Assembly (NCBI RefSeq): GCF_002086125.1
Contig: NZ_MVHG01000001.1
Location: 62,001-126,000, forward strand
Origin: Mycobacterium arosiense ATCC BAA-1401 = DSM 45069
GTDB taxonomy: Bacteria > Actinomycetota > Actinomycetes > Mycobacteriales > Mycobacteriaceae
DNA length: 64,000 nt
Reading direction: 5' to 3'
The position numbers and the translations under genes are program-made. Below the pieces are notes generated by a model that saw nothing but the letters and a program-made list of their open reading frames with translations, searched no databases and was not told the origin of the DNA. Position 1 is the stretch's first letter. Each line of letters begins with the position of its first letter. Of this stretch, positions 1 to 10,248 are shown one piece after another.

Positions 1-1
1 G

Positions 2-205
2 CCCGTGCCGGCGGCCCGTGCGGCCAAGACCTATCGGTGCCCCGGCTGCGATCACGAAATACGTTCCGGCTCAGCGCATCTGGTGGTGTGGCCCGCCGAT
101 TCCTCGCCCGCGGGCGGGTCGGGTGACGTGGAGGACCGCCGGCATTGGCACACGCCGTGCTGGGCGCACCGCGCTACCCGCGGTCCCACCAGGAAGTGGT
201 GGTGA
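2..205 (+). CDS. 3' end of a small Cys/His-rich protein (Rv1322-like), truncated by the window edge
   Basis: The frame is open to the left edge, so the start is outside the window; 67 residues are visible. A GTG at position 5 could initiate but lies inside what looks like a continuous protein. A CPGC pair near the start and the later HWHTPCW segment give a Cys2/His-Cys pattern that suggests a small zinc-binding fold; this is inference. From memory it matches the small conserved actinobacterial protein encoded beside the methylmalonyl-CoA epimerase gene in mycobacteria (Rv1322), sometimes labelled ATP/GTP-binding without good support. Function unknown. It converges on the epimerase gene, with nine bases between the stop codons. 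Confidence 0.6.
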   Translation, partial: PVPAARAAKTYRCPGCDHEIRSGSAHLVVWPADSSPAGGSGDVEDRRHWHTPCWAHRATRGPTRKWW

Positions 206-214
206 AGGTCCGGG

Positions 215-679
215 TCAGGCGGCCGGCTCGACGAGCTCGATGAGCACTCCGCCGCCGTCCTTGGGGTGGATGAAGTTGATCCGGGAGTTTGCCGTGCCGC
301 GCCGGGGTGCGTCGTAGATCAGCCGCACGCCCTGCTCGCGAAGCCGGGAGACCAAGGCGTCGAGGTCGCTGACCCGAACGGCCATCTGCTGGATGCCCGG
401 CCCGCGCTTGTCGAGAAACTTGGCGATCGTCGAGGACTCGTCGATCGGGGCCATCAACTGGATCTGCGCGGTACCCGCCGGGGCGTCGCGCACGGCCAGC
501 ATGGCTTCGCGGATTCCCTGCTCTTCGTTGACTTCCTCGTGCACCAAGATCATGCCGAGGGTGTCGTGGTACCAGTCAATGGCGGCGTCCAGGTCGGCGA
601 CTGCGATGCCGACGTGATCGATCGCCGTCACCAGTGAGGTGGCCAGGATCTGACGGGCGTCAACTTGATCGGTCGTCAT
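215..679 (-). CDS. Methylmalonyl-CoA epimerase (VOC/glyoxalase fold)
   Basis: 154 residues. It is expected to interconvert (2R)- and (2S)-methylmalonyl-CoA, linking propionyl-CoA carboxylation to methylmalonyl-CoA mutase in the cytoplasm. The N-terminal DHVGIAVADLD segment carries a metal-ligand His at about residue 22, and the C-terminal VLIELVEP carries the Glu at about 148; both are typical of vicinal-oxygen-chelate epimerases. I place the start at ATG 679 because the eight further upstream residues are not conserved in the family. It is divergent from fadA4 with about 90 bp between them, consistent with shared acyl-CoA metabolism. The close resemblance of the start region (VTAIDHVGIAV) to annotated mycobacterial epimerases makes the call secure. 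Confidence 0.88.
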   Translation of the reverse strand: MTTDQVDARQILATSLVTAIDHVGIAVADLDAAIDWYHDTLGMILVHEEVNEEQGIREAMLAVRDAPAGTAQIQLMAPIDESSTIAKFLDKRGPGIQQMAVRVSDLDALVSRLREQGVRLIYDAPRRGTANSRINFIHPKDGGGVLIELVEPAA

Positions 680-771
680 CACATAACGGTAACCTGGCGG
701 CAAAGATTGCGCTTCTCCGGGAGTCCGGAACGGCCATCCGGGGAGCGCCTAACGGGCTTTAGGAGATAGTC

Positions 772-1953
772 ATGACGACGTCGGTGATCGTTGCTGGGGC
801 GCGGACACCCATCGGCAAGCTGATGGGTTCGCTGAAGGACTTTTCGGCCAGCGATCTGGGGGCCATCGCGATCGCCGGGGCGCTGGAAAAGGCCAAGGTG
901 CCGGCCTCCGCCGTCGACTACGTGATCATGGGTCAGGTGTTGACGGCCGGCGCCGGCCAGATGCCGGCACGCCAGGCGGCCGTGGCGGCCGGCATCGGCT
1001 GGGACGTTCCGGCGTTGACCATCAACAAGATGTGCCTGTCCGGCATCGACTCCATCGCCCTGGCTGACCAGCTCATTCGCGCCGGGGAGTTCGACGTGGT
1101 GGTGGCCGGCGGCCAGGAGTCCATGACCAAGGCGCCGCACCTGCTGATGGACAGCCGCTCGGGCTACAAGTACGGCGACGTGACGGTGCTGGACCACATG
1201 GCCTACGACGGCCTGCACGACGTGTTCACCGACCAGCCGATGGGCGCGCTCACCGAGCAGCGCAATGACGTCGACCAATTCACCCGGCAGGAGCAGGACG
1301 AGTTCGCTGCCCGGTCGCACCAGAAGGCCGCCGCGGCCTGGAAGGACGGCGCCTTCGCCGACGAAGTGGTGCCGGTCAACATCCCTCAGCGCAAAGGCGA
1401 TCCGCTGCAGTTCACCGAGGACGAGGGGATCCGCGCCAACACCACCGCCGAGTCGCTGGCCGGCCTCAAGCCGGCGTTTCGCCGTGACGGCACCATCACC
1501 GCCGGATCGGCCTCCCAGATCTCCGACGGCGCCGCCGCGGTGGTGGTGATGAGCAAGGCCAAGGCGCAGGAGCTGGGGTTGAGCTGGCTGGTCGAGATCG
1601 GCGCGCACGGCGTGGTGGCCGGACCCGATTCCACGCTGCAGTCGCAGCCGGCCAATGCGATCAAGAAGGCGATCAGCCGAGAGGGCATCTCCGTCGACCA
1701 GCTGGACGTCATCGAGATCAACGAGGCGTTTTCCGCGGTGGCGCTGGCCTCGACCCGCGAACTGGGCGTGAATCCCGACCTGGTCAACGTCAACGGCGGG
1801 GCGATCGCCGTCGGGCATCCGATCGGAATGTCGGGAGCGCGGATCACGCTGCACGCCGCGCTGGAGTTGGCGCGACGCGGCTCCGGATACGCCGTCGCGG
1901 CGCTGTGCGGGGCCGGCGGGCAGGGCGACGCCCTGATTCTGCGCGCGGGTTAG
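772..1953 (+). CDS. fadA4: Acetyl-CoA acetyltransferase (thiolase) FadA4
   Basis: 393 residues, the full thiolase length. It condenses two acetyl-CoA or cleaves acetoacetyl-CoA in the cytoplasm. The acylated cysteine is Cys88 in [10 protein letters not shown], the catalytic His is about 349 in GHPIGMSGA, and the second Cys is about 379 in CGAGGQGDA, so all three active-site elements are present. An AGGAG ribosome site at 761-765 lies six bases before ATG 772 and fixes the start. Gene order (epimerase, fadA4, YbbN-like, glg genes) matches Rv1323 of M. tuberculosis. The nearest alternative is another short-chain biosynthetic thiolase. Confidence 0.93.
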   Translation: MTTSVIVAGARTPIGKLMGSLKDFSASDLGAIAIAGALEKAKVPASAVDYVIMGQVLTAGAGQMPARQAAVAAGIGWDVPALTINKMCLSGIDSIALADQLIRAGEFDVVVAGGQESMTKAPHLLMDSRSGYKYGDVTVLDHMAYDGLHDVFTDQPMGALTEQRNDVDQFTRQEQDEFAARSHQKAAAAWKDGAFADEVVPVNIPQRKGDPLQFTEDEGIRANTTAESLAGLKPAFRRDGTITAGSASQISDGAAAVVVMSKAKAQELGLSWLVEIGAHGVVAGPDSTLQSQPANAIKKAISREGISVDQLDVIEINEAFSAVALASTRELGVNPDLVNVNGGAIAVGHPIGMSGARITLHAALELARRGSGYAVAALCGAGGQGDALILRAG

Positions 1954-2130
1954 CCACCGATCGGACCGCTTGCGACGTTGCTGGCGCGGCGCGCCGGCGA
2001 GACACTGTGATGTTCGTCATATCCGCCGATCGCGGGCCTTTTCGTGCGCATTTCGGCCGGTCGCGCCGCCCTGTGAACGGCTCGGCCACCGGGTGGATGG
2101 GTAGCCGGTCCGCATGACAAACTTGACGGC

Positions 2131-3048
2131 GTGAGTCGTCCGCGCCCTCCTATCGGCCCCGCCCTGGCTGGTGCGGTCGATCTGTCCGGTCTCAAGCAGC
2201 GGCCCCAGCCCACGGGTGGGCCTGCCGCAGGATCCTCCCGGTCGGCCGCCGAGGGCGACCCCGGAATCATCGCGGTCACCGAGGCCAATTTCGAGGCCGA
2301 GGTCCTGCTGCGGTCCGAGGAAGTGCCCGTCGTGGTGCTGCTGTGGTCGCCGCGCAGCGATGCGTGTGTCCAGCTGCTTGACACGTTGGCCGGGCTGGCC
2401 GCCCAGGACAACGGCAAGTGGTCGTTGACGACGGTCAACGTCGATGTCACGCCCCGGGTGGCGCAGATATTCGGTGTCGACGCCGTCCCGACCGTGGTGG
2501 CATTGGCCGCCGGGCAGCCGATATCGAGTTTCCAGGGAATGCAGCCGGCCGAGCAGTTGCGCGGCTGGCTGGACCAGATTCTCTCGGCGACCGCCGGAAA
2601 GCTCAAGGGCTCAACCGGTTCCGCGGAGGCGGAGGCGGTCGACCCGGTGCTGGCCGCGGCCCGCCAACAGCTGGAAGACGGCGACTTCGAGGCGGCCAGG
2701 GCGTCGTATCAGTCGATCCTGGACGCCAATCCGGCCAACGCCGAAGCCAAGGGCGCGATTCGGCAGATCGAATTCCTCACGCGCGCAACCGGGCAACGCC
2801 CGGACGCCGTCGCCGTCGCCGACGCCGCGCCCGGTGACATCGAGGCCGCCCTCGCGGCGGCCGACGTGCAGATCCTCAACCAGGAGGTCGGGCCCGCCTT
2901 CGATCGCCTGATCGCCTTGGTGCGCAGCACATCCGGCGACGATCGCACCCGGGTGCGCACCCGGGTGGTCGAGCTGTTCGAGCTGTTCGACCCGGCCGAT
3001 CCCGAGGTCGTCGCCGGACGGCGCAACCTCGCCAACGCGCTGTACTGA
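2131..3048 (+). CDS. YbbN-type thioredoxin-fold/TPR protein with a single active-site cysteine
   Basis: 305 residues, GTG start. Residues about 45-155 form a thioredoxin domain; residues 165-305 are helical and resemble the TPR-like tail of E. coli YbbN (CnoX), a holdase chaperone. The place of the thioredoxin WCxxC motif reads LLWSPRSDAC, so only Cys79 remains and the first cysteine position is Ser76. The protein is therefore unlikely to be a normal dithiol reductase. The AVPTVVAL cis-Pro loop is intact. It is the equivalent of Rv1324. Its stop codon lies three bases before the glgB stop on the other strand, with no room for the PE_PGRS gene found here in M. tuberculosis. Confidence 0.85.
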   Translation: MSRPRPPIGPALAGAVDLSGLKQRPQPTGGPAAGSSRSAAEGDPGIIAVTEANFEAEVLLRSEEVPVVVLLWSPRSDACVQLLDTLAGLAAQDNGKWSLTTVNVDVTPRVAQIFGVDAVPTVVALAAGQPISSFQGMQPAEQLRGWLDQILSATAGKLKGSTGSAEAEAVDPVLAAARQQLEDGDFEAARASYQSILDANPANAEAKGAIRQIEFLTRATGQRPDAVAVADAAPGDIEAALAAADVQILNQEVGPAFDRLIALVRSTSGDDRTRVRTRVVELFELFDPADPEVVAGRRNLANALY

Positions 3049-3051
3049 GGT

Positions 3052-5247
3052 TTACTCGGGGGCCAGCCACAGCGCCGACGTGGGCGGCAGCACCAGCAGC
3101 GCCGACGCCGGGCGGCCGTGCCACGGGTCTTCCGTGGCGTCCACGCCGCCCATGTTGCCGATCCCGGATCCGTTGTAGGCCGTCGCGTCGGTGTTGAGCA
3201 CCTCGCGCCACCGGCCGGCCGACGGCAGCCCCAACCGGTACCCACTGTGCTCGGCGCCCGCGAAGTTGAACACGCAAGCCATTACCGAGCCATCCCTGCC
3301 GTAGCGCAGGAAGCTCAGCACGTTGTTGCCCGAGTCGTTGGCGTCGATCCAGGAGTAGCCGTCCGGCACGGTGTCCTGGCTCCACAGCGCCGGGTGGCTG
3401 CGGTAGATGTCGTTGAGGTCGCGGATCAGGCGCAATACCCCGTTGGAGAATCCCTGCTCGTCGAGCTGCCACCAATCCAGACCGCGTTCCTCGGACCACT
3501 CGGCGCGCTGCCCGAATTCCTGTCCCATGAACAACAGTTGCTTACCCGGGTGCGCCCACTGGTAGGCGAGCAGGCTGCGCAGCCCGGCCGCCTTGACGTG
3601 GTTGTTGCCCGGCATCCGGCCCCACAGCGTTCCCTTGCCGTGCACCACCTCGTCATGGCTGATCGGCAGCACGTAGTTCTCGCTGAACGCATAGAGCATC
3701 GAGAACGTCATCTCATGGTGGTGATAGCTGCGGTAGATGGGGTCGCGGCTCATGTAGTCGAGCGTGTCGTGCATCCAGCCCATGTTCCACTTCATCGAAA
3801 AGCCCAGGCCGCCAAGGTTTGTCGGCCGCGTCACGCCGGGCCACGAGGTGGACTCCTCGGCGATGGTGACGATGCCCGGCGCGGTCTTGTGCACCGTGGC
3901 GTTCATCTCCTGCAGGAACTGCACCGCCTCCAGGTTCTCCCGGCCGCCGTAGATGTTCGGGGCCCAGCCCCCTTCGGGCCGCGAGTAGTCCAGGTAGAGC
4001 ATCGAGGCGACCGCGTCCACGCGCAGGCCGTCGACGTGAAATTCCTGGAGCCAGAACAGCGCATTGGCCACCAGGAAGTTACGCACCTCGCGACGGCCGA
4101 AGTCGAATACGTAGGTGCCCCAATCGAGTTGCTCACCCCGGTTGGGGTCGGAGTGCTCGTAGAGCGCCGTGCCGTCGAACCGGCCGAGCGCCCAGGCGTC
4201 CTTGGGAAAGTGCGCCGGCACCCAGTCCACCAGCACACCGATGCCGGCCTGGTGCAAGGCGTCGACCAGCGCCCGGAACTCGTCGGGAGTGCCGAATCGC
4301 GATGTCGGCGCGTAGTACGACGTCACCTGGTAACCCCACGATCCGGCGAAGGGGTGCTCGGCGACCGGTAGCAGCTCGACGTGGGTGAACCCGTGTTCCA
4401 CCACGTAATCCGTCAGCTCGCGGGCCAGCTCGCGGTAGTTGAGGCCGGGGCGCCAGGAACCCAGGTGAACCTCATAGGTGCTCATCGGCTCGAACACCGG
4501 GTTGCGTTGCGCGCGCTCGGCCATCCAGTCGGCGTCTTCCCACGTGTAGGTGCTGCGCGTCACCCGGGATGCGGTGTGCGGCGGCACCTCGGTGGCGAAC
4601 GCCATGGGGTCGGCGCGCTCGGTCACCACACCGTCGGCCCCGTGCACCCGGAACTTGTACAGCCCCTCGGGGGGAAAGTCGGGCCAGAACAGTTCCCAGA
4701 CACCCGATGAGCCCAACACCCGCATCGGGCCTTCGTTACCGGTCCAGCCGTTGAACTCACCGATCAGATTGACGCCCTTGGCGGCCGGCGCCCAAACCGC
4801 AAACGACACTCCGGTGACGACACCGTCGGCCGTGGTGAACGAACGTGGATGCGCGCCGAGGACCTCCCAAAGCCGCTCGTGGCGTCCCTCCCCGAACAGG
4901 TGAAGGTCGACCTCGCCCAGGGTCGGCAAGAAGCGGTAGGCGTCGGCGACGACGTACGGCTCGGCACCCTGATAGGTGATCTCCAGCCGGTAGTCGATCA
5001 GGTTGACGAACGGCAACGCCACGGCGAAAAGACCGGATTCGATGTGCTGCAACGGAAACCGGTCATCGCCGACCAGTGCGACAACTTCGGCCGCATGCGG
5101 CCGATACGCCCGGATGACGGTGTGATCGTCGTATTCGTGGGCGCCCAGAATGCCGTGCGGGTTGTGGTGCGTGCCGCCGATCAGGCGCGACAGGTCGGCC
5201 GGATCGGGCGCCAAGTGCGTCCGAGCGAGTTGGTCGGCTTGGCTCAT
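3052..5247 (-). CDS. glgB: 1,4-alpha-glucan branching enzyme GlgB
   Basis: 731 residues. GlgB adds alpha-1,6 branches to linear alpha-glucan and in mycobacteria completes the GlgE pathway. The order is an N-terminal CBM48-like region, a GH13 barrel and a C-terminal beta domain. The barrel shows the [11 protein letters not shown] nucleophile segment (Asp near residue 411), the TIAEES acid/base segment and [10 protein letters not shown] chose ATG 5247 over an ATG at 5274 because a GGAGGTG ribosome site lies eight bases upstream and the protein then begins like other mycobacterial GlgB ([14 protein letters not shown]). It follows glgE by 23 bp on the same strand and is probably cotranscribed with it. 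Confidence 0.96.
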   Translation of the reverse strand: MSQADQLARTHLAPDPADLSRLIGGTHHNPHGILGAHEYDDHTVIRAYRPHAAEVVALVGDDRFPLQHIESGLFAVALPFVNLIDYRLEITYQGAEPYVVADAYRFLPTLGEVDLHLFGEGRHERLWEVLGAHPRSFTTADGVVTGVSFAVWAPAAKGVNLIGEFNGWTGNEGPMRVLGSSGVWELFWPDFPPEGLYKFRVHGADGVVTERADPMAFATEVPPHTASRVTRSTYTWEDADWMAERAQRNPVFEPMSTYEVHLGSWRPGLNYRELARELTDYVVEHGFTHVELLPVAEHPFAGSWGYQVTSYYAPTSRFGTPDEFRALVDALHQAGIGVLVDWVPAHFPKDAWALGRFDGTALYEHSDPNRGEQLDWGTYVFDFGRREVRNFLVANALFWLQEFHVDGLRVDAVASMLYLDYSRPEGGWAPNIYGGRENLEAVQFLQEMNATVHKTAPGIVTIAEESTSWPGVTRPTNLGGLGFSMKWNMGWMHDTLDYMSRDPIYRSYHHHEMTFSMLYAFSENYVLPISHDEVVHGKGTLWGRMPGNNHVKAAGLRSLLAYQWAHPGKQLLFMGQEFGQRAEWSEERGLDWWQLDEQGFSNGVLRLIRDLNDIYRSHPALWSQDTVPDGYSWIDANDSGNNVLSFLRYGRDGSVMACVFNFAGAEHSGYRLGLPSAGRWREVLNTDATAYNGSGIGNMGGVDATEDPWHGRPASALLVLPPTSALWLAPE

Positions 5248-5270
5248 GTCCCTTTCACCTCCGGTCCTTT

Positions 5271-7472
5271 TCATCGCCTGCGTAGCAATGTCATTCGAGA
5301 GTCATACGGTATGAGTGGCATGTTGATGATGTGTGCGACCGCCTGCCCGGGGTCGATGCGAACGTAGTTGGACTGGCCCCACTGGAATTCCTGGCCGGTG
5401 ATCTCGTCGCGCACCCAAAAACGCTCGTAGGGCTCCATACCCAATGCGGCCATATCCAAAAACAGCGTCGCCTCCTCGGCGCCGAACGCGTTGAGCGTCA
5501 CCACCACCAACACGCAGTCGCCGGTCGCGGGGTCGAACTTGGAGTAGGCCAGCAGCGCATCGTTGTCCAAGCCGTGGAAGTGAATCGTGCGCAACTGCTC
5601 CAGCGCGGGGTGCAATCGGCGAATTGCGTTGAGCTGCGTGATGAATGGCTCCAGCGATCGGCCCTCGGTGAGCGCGGCCGCGAAATCGCGGGGCCGCAAT
5701 TCGTACTTCTCGGAATTCAGATACTCCTCGCTGCCCTCGCGCACCGCGCGGTGCTCGAACAGCTCGTAGCCCGAGTACACGCCCCACGCCGGGCCCATGG
5801 TCGCCGCCAGTACCGCGCGGATGGCGAACATCCCCGGCCCGTTGTGCTGCAGGATCGCATGCAGGATGTCGGGGGTGTTCACGAACAGGTTGGGCCGGCG
5901 GAAGTCGGCGAGGTTGGCGATGTCGTTGCCGAACTCGGTCAGCTCCCACTTCGCCGTGCGCCAGGTGAAGTAGGTGTAGGACTGCGTGAACCCCAATTTG
6001 GCCAGGCCATACTGCCGCGCCGGCGGTGTGAAGGCCTCCGACAAGAACAGCACATCGGGGTCGATGGCCTTCACCGCGGCGATCAGCCAGGCCCAGAAGT
6101 CGGGTGGCTTGGTGTGCGGGTTGTCGACGCGAAAGAACTTGACGCCGTGGTCCATCCAGTGCCGGACGACGCGCAGCACCTCGTCGTAGAGGCCGGCCGG
6201 GTCGTTGTCGAAGTTGATCGGATAGATGTCCTGGTATTTCTTCGGCGGGTTTTCCGCGTAAGCGATGGTGCCGTCGGGTAATTCGGTGAACCAGTTGCGG
6301 TGATCGCGCGCCCACGGATGATCCGGTGCGCACTGCAGCGCCAGGTCCAGTGCGACCTCCATGCCCAACTCGCGGGCGGCGGCGACGAAGGCGTCGAAGT
6401 CCTCGATGGTCCCCAAATCCGGGTGGATGGCGTCATGGCCGCCCTCGTCGCTGCCGATCGCCCAGGGGGACCCCACGTCTCCGGGCGCCGCGGTCGGAGA
6501 GTTGTTGCGCCCCTTGCGATGTACTTTGCCGATCGGGTGGATCGGCGGCAGGTAGACGACGTCGAATCCCATCGCCGCGATGCGGGGAAGCTGGGCGGCC
6601 GCCGTGGCGAAGGTGCCGTGCACGGGCTTGCCGTCGGCGTCCCAGCCACCGGTCGAGCGGGGAAACATCTCGTACCAGGAGCCGAACCGGGCCAGCGGCC
6701 GGTCCACCCAGACGCCGTACTGTTCGCCGCGGGTGACCAGATCGCGCAGCGGGTAGTCGGCCAGGATTTCCTCGATCTGGGGCCCCAGCGCCAGCGCGGT
6801 GCGGGTGACCGGGTCGCCGGGTTGGCGCAGCGCGGCCGCGGCGGCCAGCAGCGGTTCGCGCAGTGCCCGCGGCACGCCCGTCGCCGCGCGCTCGAACAGC
6901 CCCGCACCTATCAGAAGATCGTTGGACAATTCGGTCTCGCCCTGACCGGCGTCCAGCTTGGCGACCAGTCCGTGCCGCCATGAGTGAATGGGGTCGCCCC
7001 ACCCGTCGACCCGGAAGGTCCACAGCCCGACCCGGTCGGGGGTGAACTGGCCGTGGAACACGTAAGGTTCGGGGCCCGTCGTCATCGGCAGCGACAGGGG
7101 TTTGATTCGTTGCTGGTCCACCTTGCCGTCGCGCTCGGTCGCCGGCTTGGCCGGGGCCTGGACGGCCTTGGTCCGGCGGGTCTCGGTCACCTGCGGGTAG
7201 CCAGGCCCGAGGTAACGCACGACCAACGTCGCCGCGACGGCCTCGTGGCCCTCTCGCCATACTGCGGCGCTGACCGGTACGACCTCGCCGACCACAGCTT
7301 TCGCGGGATACGCGCCACAGGACACGACCGGCTGGACGTTATCGATCTCGACACGACCGGTCACCAGCACTCCGTTCCGATTATGTGCGGCCAAGCCCGC
7401 GGTGTGCGCCGTGCGGAATGCCGCCCGTCGGGAAACTTCCTGTCGTGGGGAAACTTCTGGGCGGGGAAGCAT
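5271..7472 (-). CDS. glgE: Maltosyltransferase GlgE (alpha-1,4-glucan:maltose-1-phosphate maltosyltransferase)
   Basis: 733 residues as drawn. GlgE extends alpha-1,4-glucan using maltose-1-phosphate and is essential in M. tuberculosis because the phosphosugar becomes toxic. GH13 signatures are clear: [11 protein letters not shown] carries the nucleophile Asp, FLSEAF the acid/base Glu, and [16 protein letters not shown] is characteristic of GlgE. The start is uncertain. Resemblance to known GlgE begins near [15 protein letters not shown], about residue 40, so the first ~34 residues may be untranslated; a GTG around residue 35 is a candidate. It is divergent from glgP across about 118 bp and is followed by glgB. 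Confidence 0.94.
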   Translation of the reverse strand: MLPRPEVSPRQEVSRRAAFRTAHTAGLAAHNRNGVLVTGRVEIDNVQPVVSCGAYPAKAVVGEVVPVSAAVWREGHEAVAATLVVRYLGPGYPQVTETRRTKAVQAPAKPATERDGKVDQQRIKPLSLPMTTGPEPYVFHGQFTPDRVGLWTFRVDGWGDPIHSWRHGLVAKLDAGQGETELSNDLLIGAGLFERAATGVPRALREPLLAAAAALRQPGDPVTRTALALGPQIEEILADYPLRDLVTRGEQYGVWVDRPLARFGSWYEMFPRSTGGWDADGKPVHGTFATAAAQLPRIAAMGFDVVYLPPIHPIGKVHRKGRNNSPTAAPGDVGSPWAIGSDEGGHDAIHPDLGTIEDFDAFVAAARELGMEVALDLALQCAPDHPWARDHRNWFTELPDGTIAYAENPPKKYQDIYPINFDNDPAGLYDEVLRVVRHWMDHGVKFFRVDNPHTKPPDFWAWLIAAVKAIDPDVLFLSEAFTPPARQYGLAKLGFTQSYTYFTWRTAKWELTEFGNDIANLADFRRPNLFVNTPDILHAILQHNGPGMFAIRAVLAATMGPAWGVYSGYELFEHRAVREGSEEYLNSEKYELRPRDFAAALTEGRSLEPFITQLNAIRRLHPALEQLRTIHFHGLDNDALLAYSKFDPATGDCVLVVVTLNAFGAEEATLFLDMAALGMEPYERFWVRDEITGQEFQWGQSNYVRIDPGQAVAHIINMPLIPYDSRMTLLRRR

Positions 7473-7590
7473 CGTTGCGACCCCGATAACTACCCGATAC
7501 CCACCCTAGTGTCCGGTCACACACCGCCGGGGAAATGCTGTCCGTCCGGTCGCCGTGCGCGGGCCGGGAACCTCAGTAAGGTAGGGACGC

Positions 7591-10248
7591 GTGAAAGCCC
7601 TCCGCCGGTTTACCGTCCGTGCTCACCTCCCGGAGCGCCTGACCGCGCTGGACCAGTTGTCGACCAACTTGCGATGGTCGTGGGACAAGCCCACTCAGGA
7701 TCTCTTCGCCACCATCGACCCGGACCTGTGGGAGCGGTGCAGCAGCGATCCGGTGGCGTTGCTGGGCGCGGTCAAACCGGCGCGGCTCGACGAGTTGGCG
7801 CTCGACGAGGCCTTCCTGCGCCGGCTCGACGAGCTGAGCGCCGATCTCAACGACTATCTGAGCCGCCCGCTGTGGTACCAGCAGCGGCAGGAGCAGGGCG
7901 CCGAGATGCCGGCCGCCATCGCGTACTTCTCGATGGAGTTCGGCATCGCCGAGGTGCTGCCCAACTACTCCGGCGGCCTGGGGATCCTTGCCGGTGACCA
8001 CCTGAAGTCCGCATCCGATCTGGGCGTCCCGCTGGTAGCGGTGGGCCTTTATTACCGGTCGGGGTATTTCCGGCAGTCGTTGACCGCCGACGGATGGCAG
8101 AACGAGACCTACCCGTCGCTGGACCCGCAAGGCCTGCCGTTGCGGCTGCTCACCGATGCGACCGGCGAGCCGGCCCTGGTTGAGCTGATGCTGCCGGACT
8201 CCGCGCAGCTGCACGCGCGGATCTGGGTCGCCCAGGTGGGCCGAGTTCCGCTGCTGTTGCTGGATTCCGACGTTCCCGAGAACGAGCACGATCTGCGCGG
8301 CGTCACCGACCGCCTGTACGGCGGCGACCAGGAACACCGGATGCGACAGGAGATCCTCGCCGGCATCGGCGGGGTGCGAGCGATCCGTGCCTTCACCGGC
8401 ATTCACGGCCTGCCCGCGCCCGAGGTGTTCCACATGAACGAGGGCCACGCGGGTTTCCTCGGAGCGGAACGCATCCGCGAACTGATGACCGGTTCCGGAC
8501 TGGATTTCGACAGCGCGCTGACGGTGGTGCGCTCCAGCACGGTGTTCACCACCCACACCCCGGTACCCGCCGGCATCGACAGGTTCCCCGTCGAGATGGT
8601 GCGACTGTACTTCGACGATCACGCGGGCGACGACGCGAAATCCGGTGAGAAGGCAGCGAGCTCGGACGCCGCCGGTGCGCCCGTGTTGCTGCCGGGGGTG
8701 CCGACCGCCCGCATCCTGGCGCTCGGCGCGGAGGACGACCCGACCAAATTCAACATGGCCCACATGGGGCTGCGGCTGGCCCAGCGCGCCAACGGTGTGT
8801 CGTCGCTGCACGGCCGGGTGAGCCGGTCCATGTTCAACGAACTGTGGCCCGGCTTCGACGCGAGCGAGGTGCCGATCGGCTCGATCACGAACGGGGTCCA
8901 CGCGCGCACCTGGGCGGCACCGCAGTGGCTGCAGTTGGGTCGAGAACTGGCCGGCTCGGATTCGTTCAGCGATCCGGGGGTCTGGCTGCGGCTCAAGCAA
9001 GTCGACGCGGGACACCTGTGGTGGATCCGCTCGCAGCTGAGGTCCCTGCTGGTCGACGACGTCCGGCAGCGGCTGCGCCGCTCCTGGCTGGAACGGGGCG
9101 CTTCGGAGGCTGAATTGGGTTGGATCGCAACCGCATTCGACCCAGAGGTGTTGACTATCGGGTTCGCGCGACGGGTGCCGACGTACAAGCGGCTGACGCT
9201 GATGCTGCGCGATCCGGATCGGCTGGAACAGCTGCTGCTCGACTCCGAACGTCCGATTCAGTTGATCGTGGCCGGTAAGTCGCACCCGGCCGACGACGGC
9301 GGGAAGGCGTTGATCCAGCAGGTGGTGCGCTTCACCGACCGGCCCGAGGTCCGCCACCGCATCGCCTTCCTACCCGACTACGACATGTCGATGGCGCGGC
9401 TGCTGTATTGGGGCTGCGACGTCTGGCTGAACAATCCGCTGCGGCCGTTGGAGGCGTGTGGCACTTCGGGAATGAAGAGCGCGCTCAACGGCGGGCTGAA
9501 CCTGTCCATCCGCGACGGCTGGTGGGACGAATGGTACGACGGCGAAAACGGTTGGGAGATACCGTCGGCGGACGGCGTGGCCGACGAGGCGCGGCGCGAC
9601 GACCTGGAGTCCAGCGGGCTCTACACGTTGCTGGAAGAGGCCGTGGCGCCGAAGTTCTACGAACGCGATGAGCACGGTGTGCCGCCCCGCTGGATCGAAA
9701 TGGTGCGCCACACGGTGCAGACGCTCGGTCCGAAAGTGCTGGCCTCGCGCATGGTGCGCGACTACGTCGAGCAGTACTACACCCCCGCGGCGCAGTCGCT
9801 GCGCAAGACGATCGCACCCGTCGACGGCGCCGAGGGGGCGGCGGGCGGCGAGTTCGGCGCGGCCCGAGAGCTGGCCGCCTACCGCACCCGCGCCCAGGAG
9901 GCCTGGCCCAAGATCGTCATCACCGACGTCGACAGCACCGGCCTGCCGGACAGTCCGGTGCTGGGCTCCAAGCTGACCCTGACCGCCACCGTCCAGCTGG
10001 CCGGGCTGGCGCCCGACGAGGTCACCGTCGAGGCGGTGGTCGGCCGGGTCGACGCCAGCGACGCGCTGCTGGAGCCGGTCACCGTCGAGATGTCCTACAC
10101 CGGTAGCGCCGAGGGCGGCAACCAGGTGTTCTCGACGACAACGCCGCTGCCGCTGGCCGGTTCGGTCGGCTACACCGTGCGCGTGCTGCCCCGCAATCCG
10201 ATGCTGGCGGCCAGCAGCGAGCTCGGGTTGGTGACCCTGGCCCGCTAG
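7591..10248 (+). CDS. glgP: Glycogen/maltodextrin phosphorylase GlgP
   Basis: 885 residues, GTG start. It phosphorolyses alpha-1,4-glucan to glucose-1-phosphate. The N-terminal part (MKALRRFTVRAHLPE onward) is the DUF3417 extension of actinobacterial phosphorylases, followed by a GT35 body with HMNEGHAGF and the PLP-lysine motif GTSGMKSALNG. About 100 residues at the C-terminus form an extra beta-rich domain. It is divergent from glgE, so synthesis and breakdown of glucan may share the 118-bp control region. Its 3' end overlaps the convergent dinG stop by four bases, an unusually tight junction. Confidence 0.94.
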   Translation: MKALRRFTVRAHLPERLTALDQLSTNLRWSWDKPTQDLFATIDPDLWERCSSDPVALLGAVKPARLDELALDEAFLRRLDELSADLNDYLSRPLWYQQRQEQGAEMPAAIAYFSMEFGIAEVLPNYSGGLGILAGDHLKSASDLGVPLVAVGLYYRSGYFRQSLTADGWQNETYPSLDPQGLPLRLLTDATGEPALVELMLPDSAQLHARIWVAQVGRVPLLLLDSDVPENEHDLRGVTDRLYGGDQEHRMRQEILAGIGGVRAIRAFTGIHGLPAPEVFHMNEGHAGFLGAERIRELMTGSGLDFDSALTVVRSSTVFTTHTPVPAGIDRFPVEMVRLYFDDHAGDDAKSGEKAASSDAAGAPVLLPGVPTARILALGAEDDPTKFNMAHMGLRLAQRANGVSSLHGRVSRSMFNELWPGFDASEVPIGSITNGVHARTWAAPQWLQLGRELAGSDSFSDPGVWLRLKQVDAGHLWWIRSQLRSLLVDDVRQRLRRSWLERGASEAELGWIATAFDPEVLTIGFARRVPTYKRLTLMLRDPDRLEQLLLDSERPIQLIVAGKSHPADDGGKALIQQVVRFTDRPEVRHRIAFLPDYDMSMARLLYWGCDVWLNNPLRPLEACGTSGMKSALNGGLNLSIRDGWWDEWYDGENGWEIPSADGVADEARRDDLESSGLYTLLEEAVAPKFYERDEHGVPPRWIEMVRHTVQTLGPKVLASRMVRDYVEQYYTPAAQSLRKTIAPVDGAEGAAGGEFGAARELAAYRTRAQEAWPKIVITDVDSTGLPDSPVLGSKLTLTATVQLAGLAPDEVTVEAVVGRVDASDALLEPVTVEMSYTGSAEGGNQVFSTTTPLPLAGSVGYTVRVLPRNPMLAASSELGLVTLAR

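Noticed and set aside
3118..4371. Long + strand open frame opposite glgB
   Set aside because: It is a low-complexity His/Val/Arg translation antisense to a certain GH13 gene, as expected from GC-rich codon bias.
7573..9357. 594-residue minus-strand open frame opposite glgP
   Set aside because: Antisense shadow of a clear glycogen phosphorylase gene.
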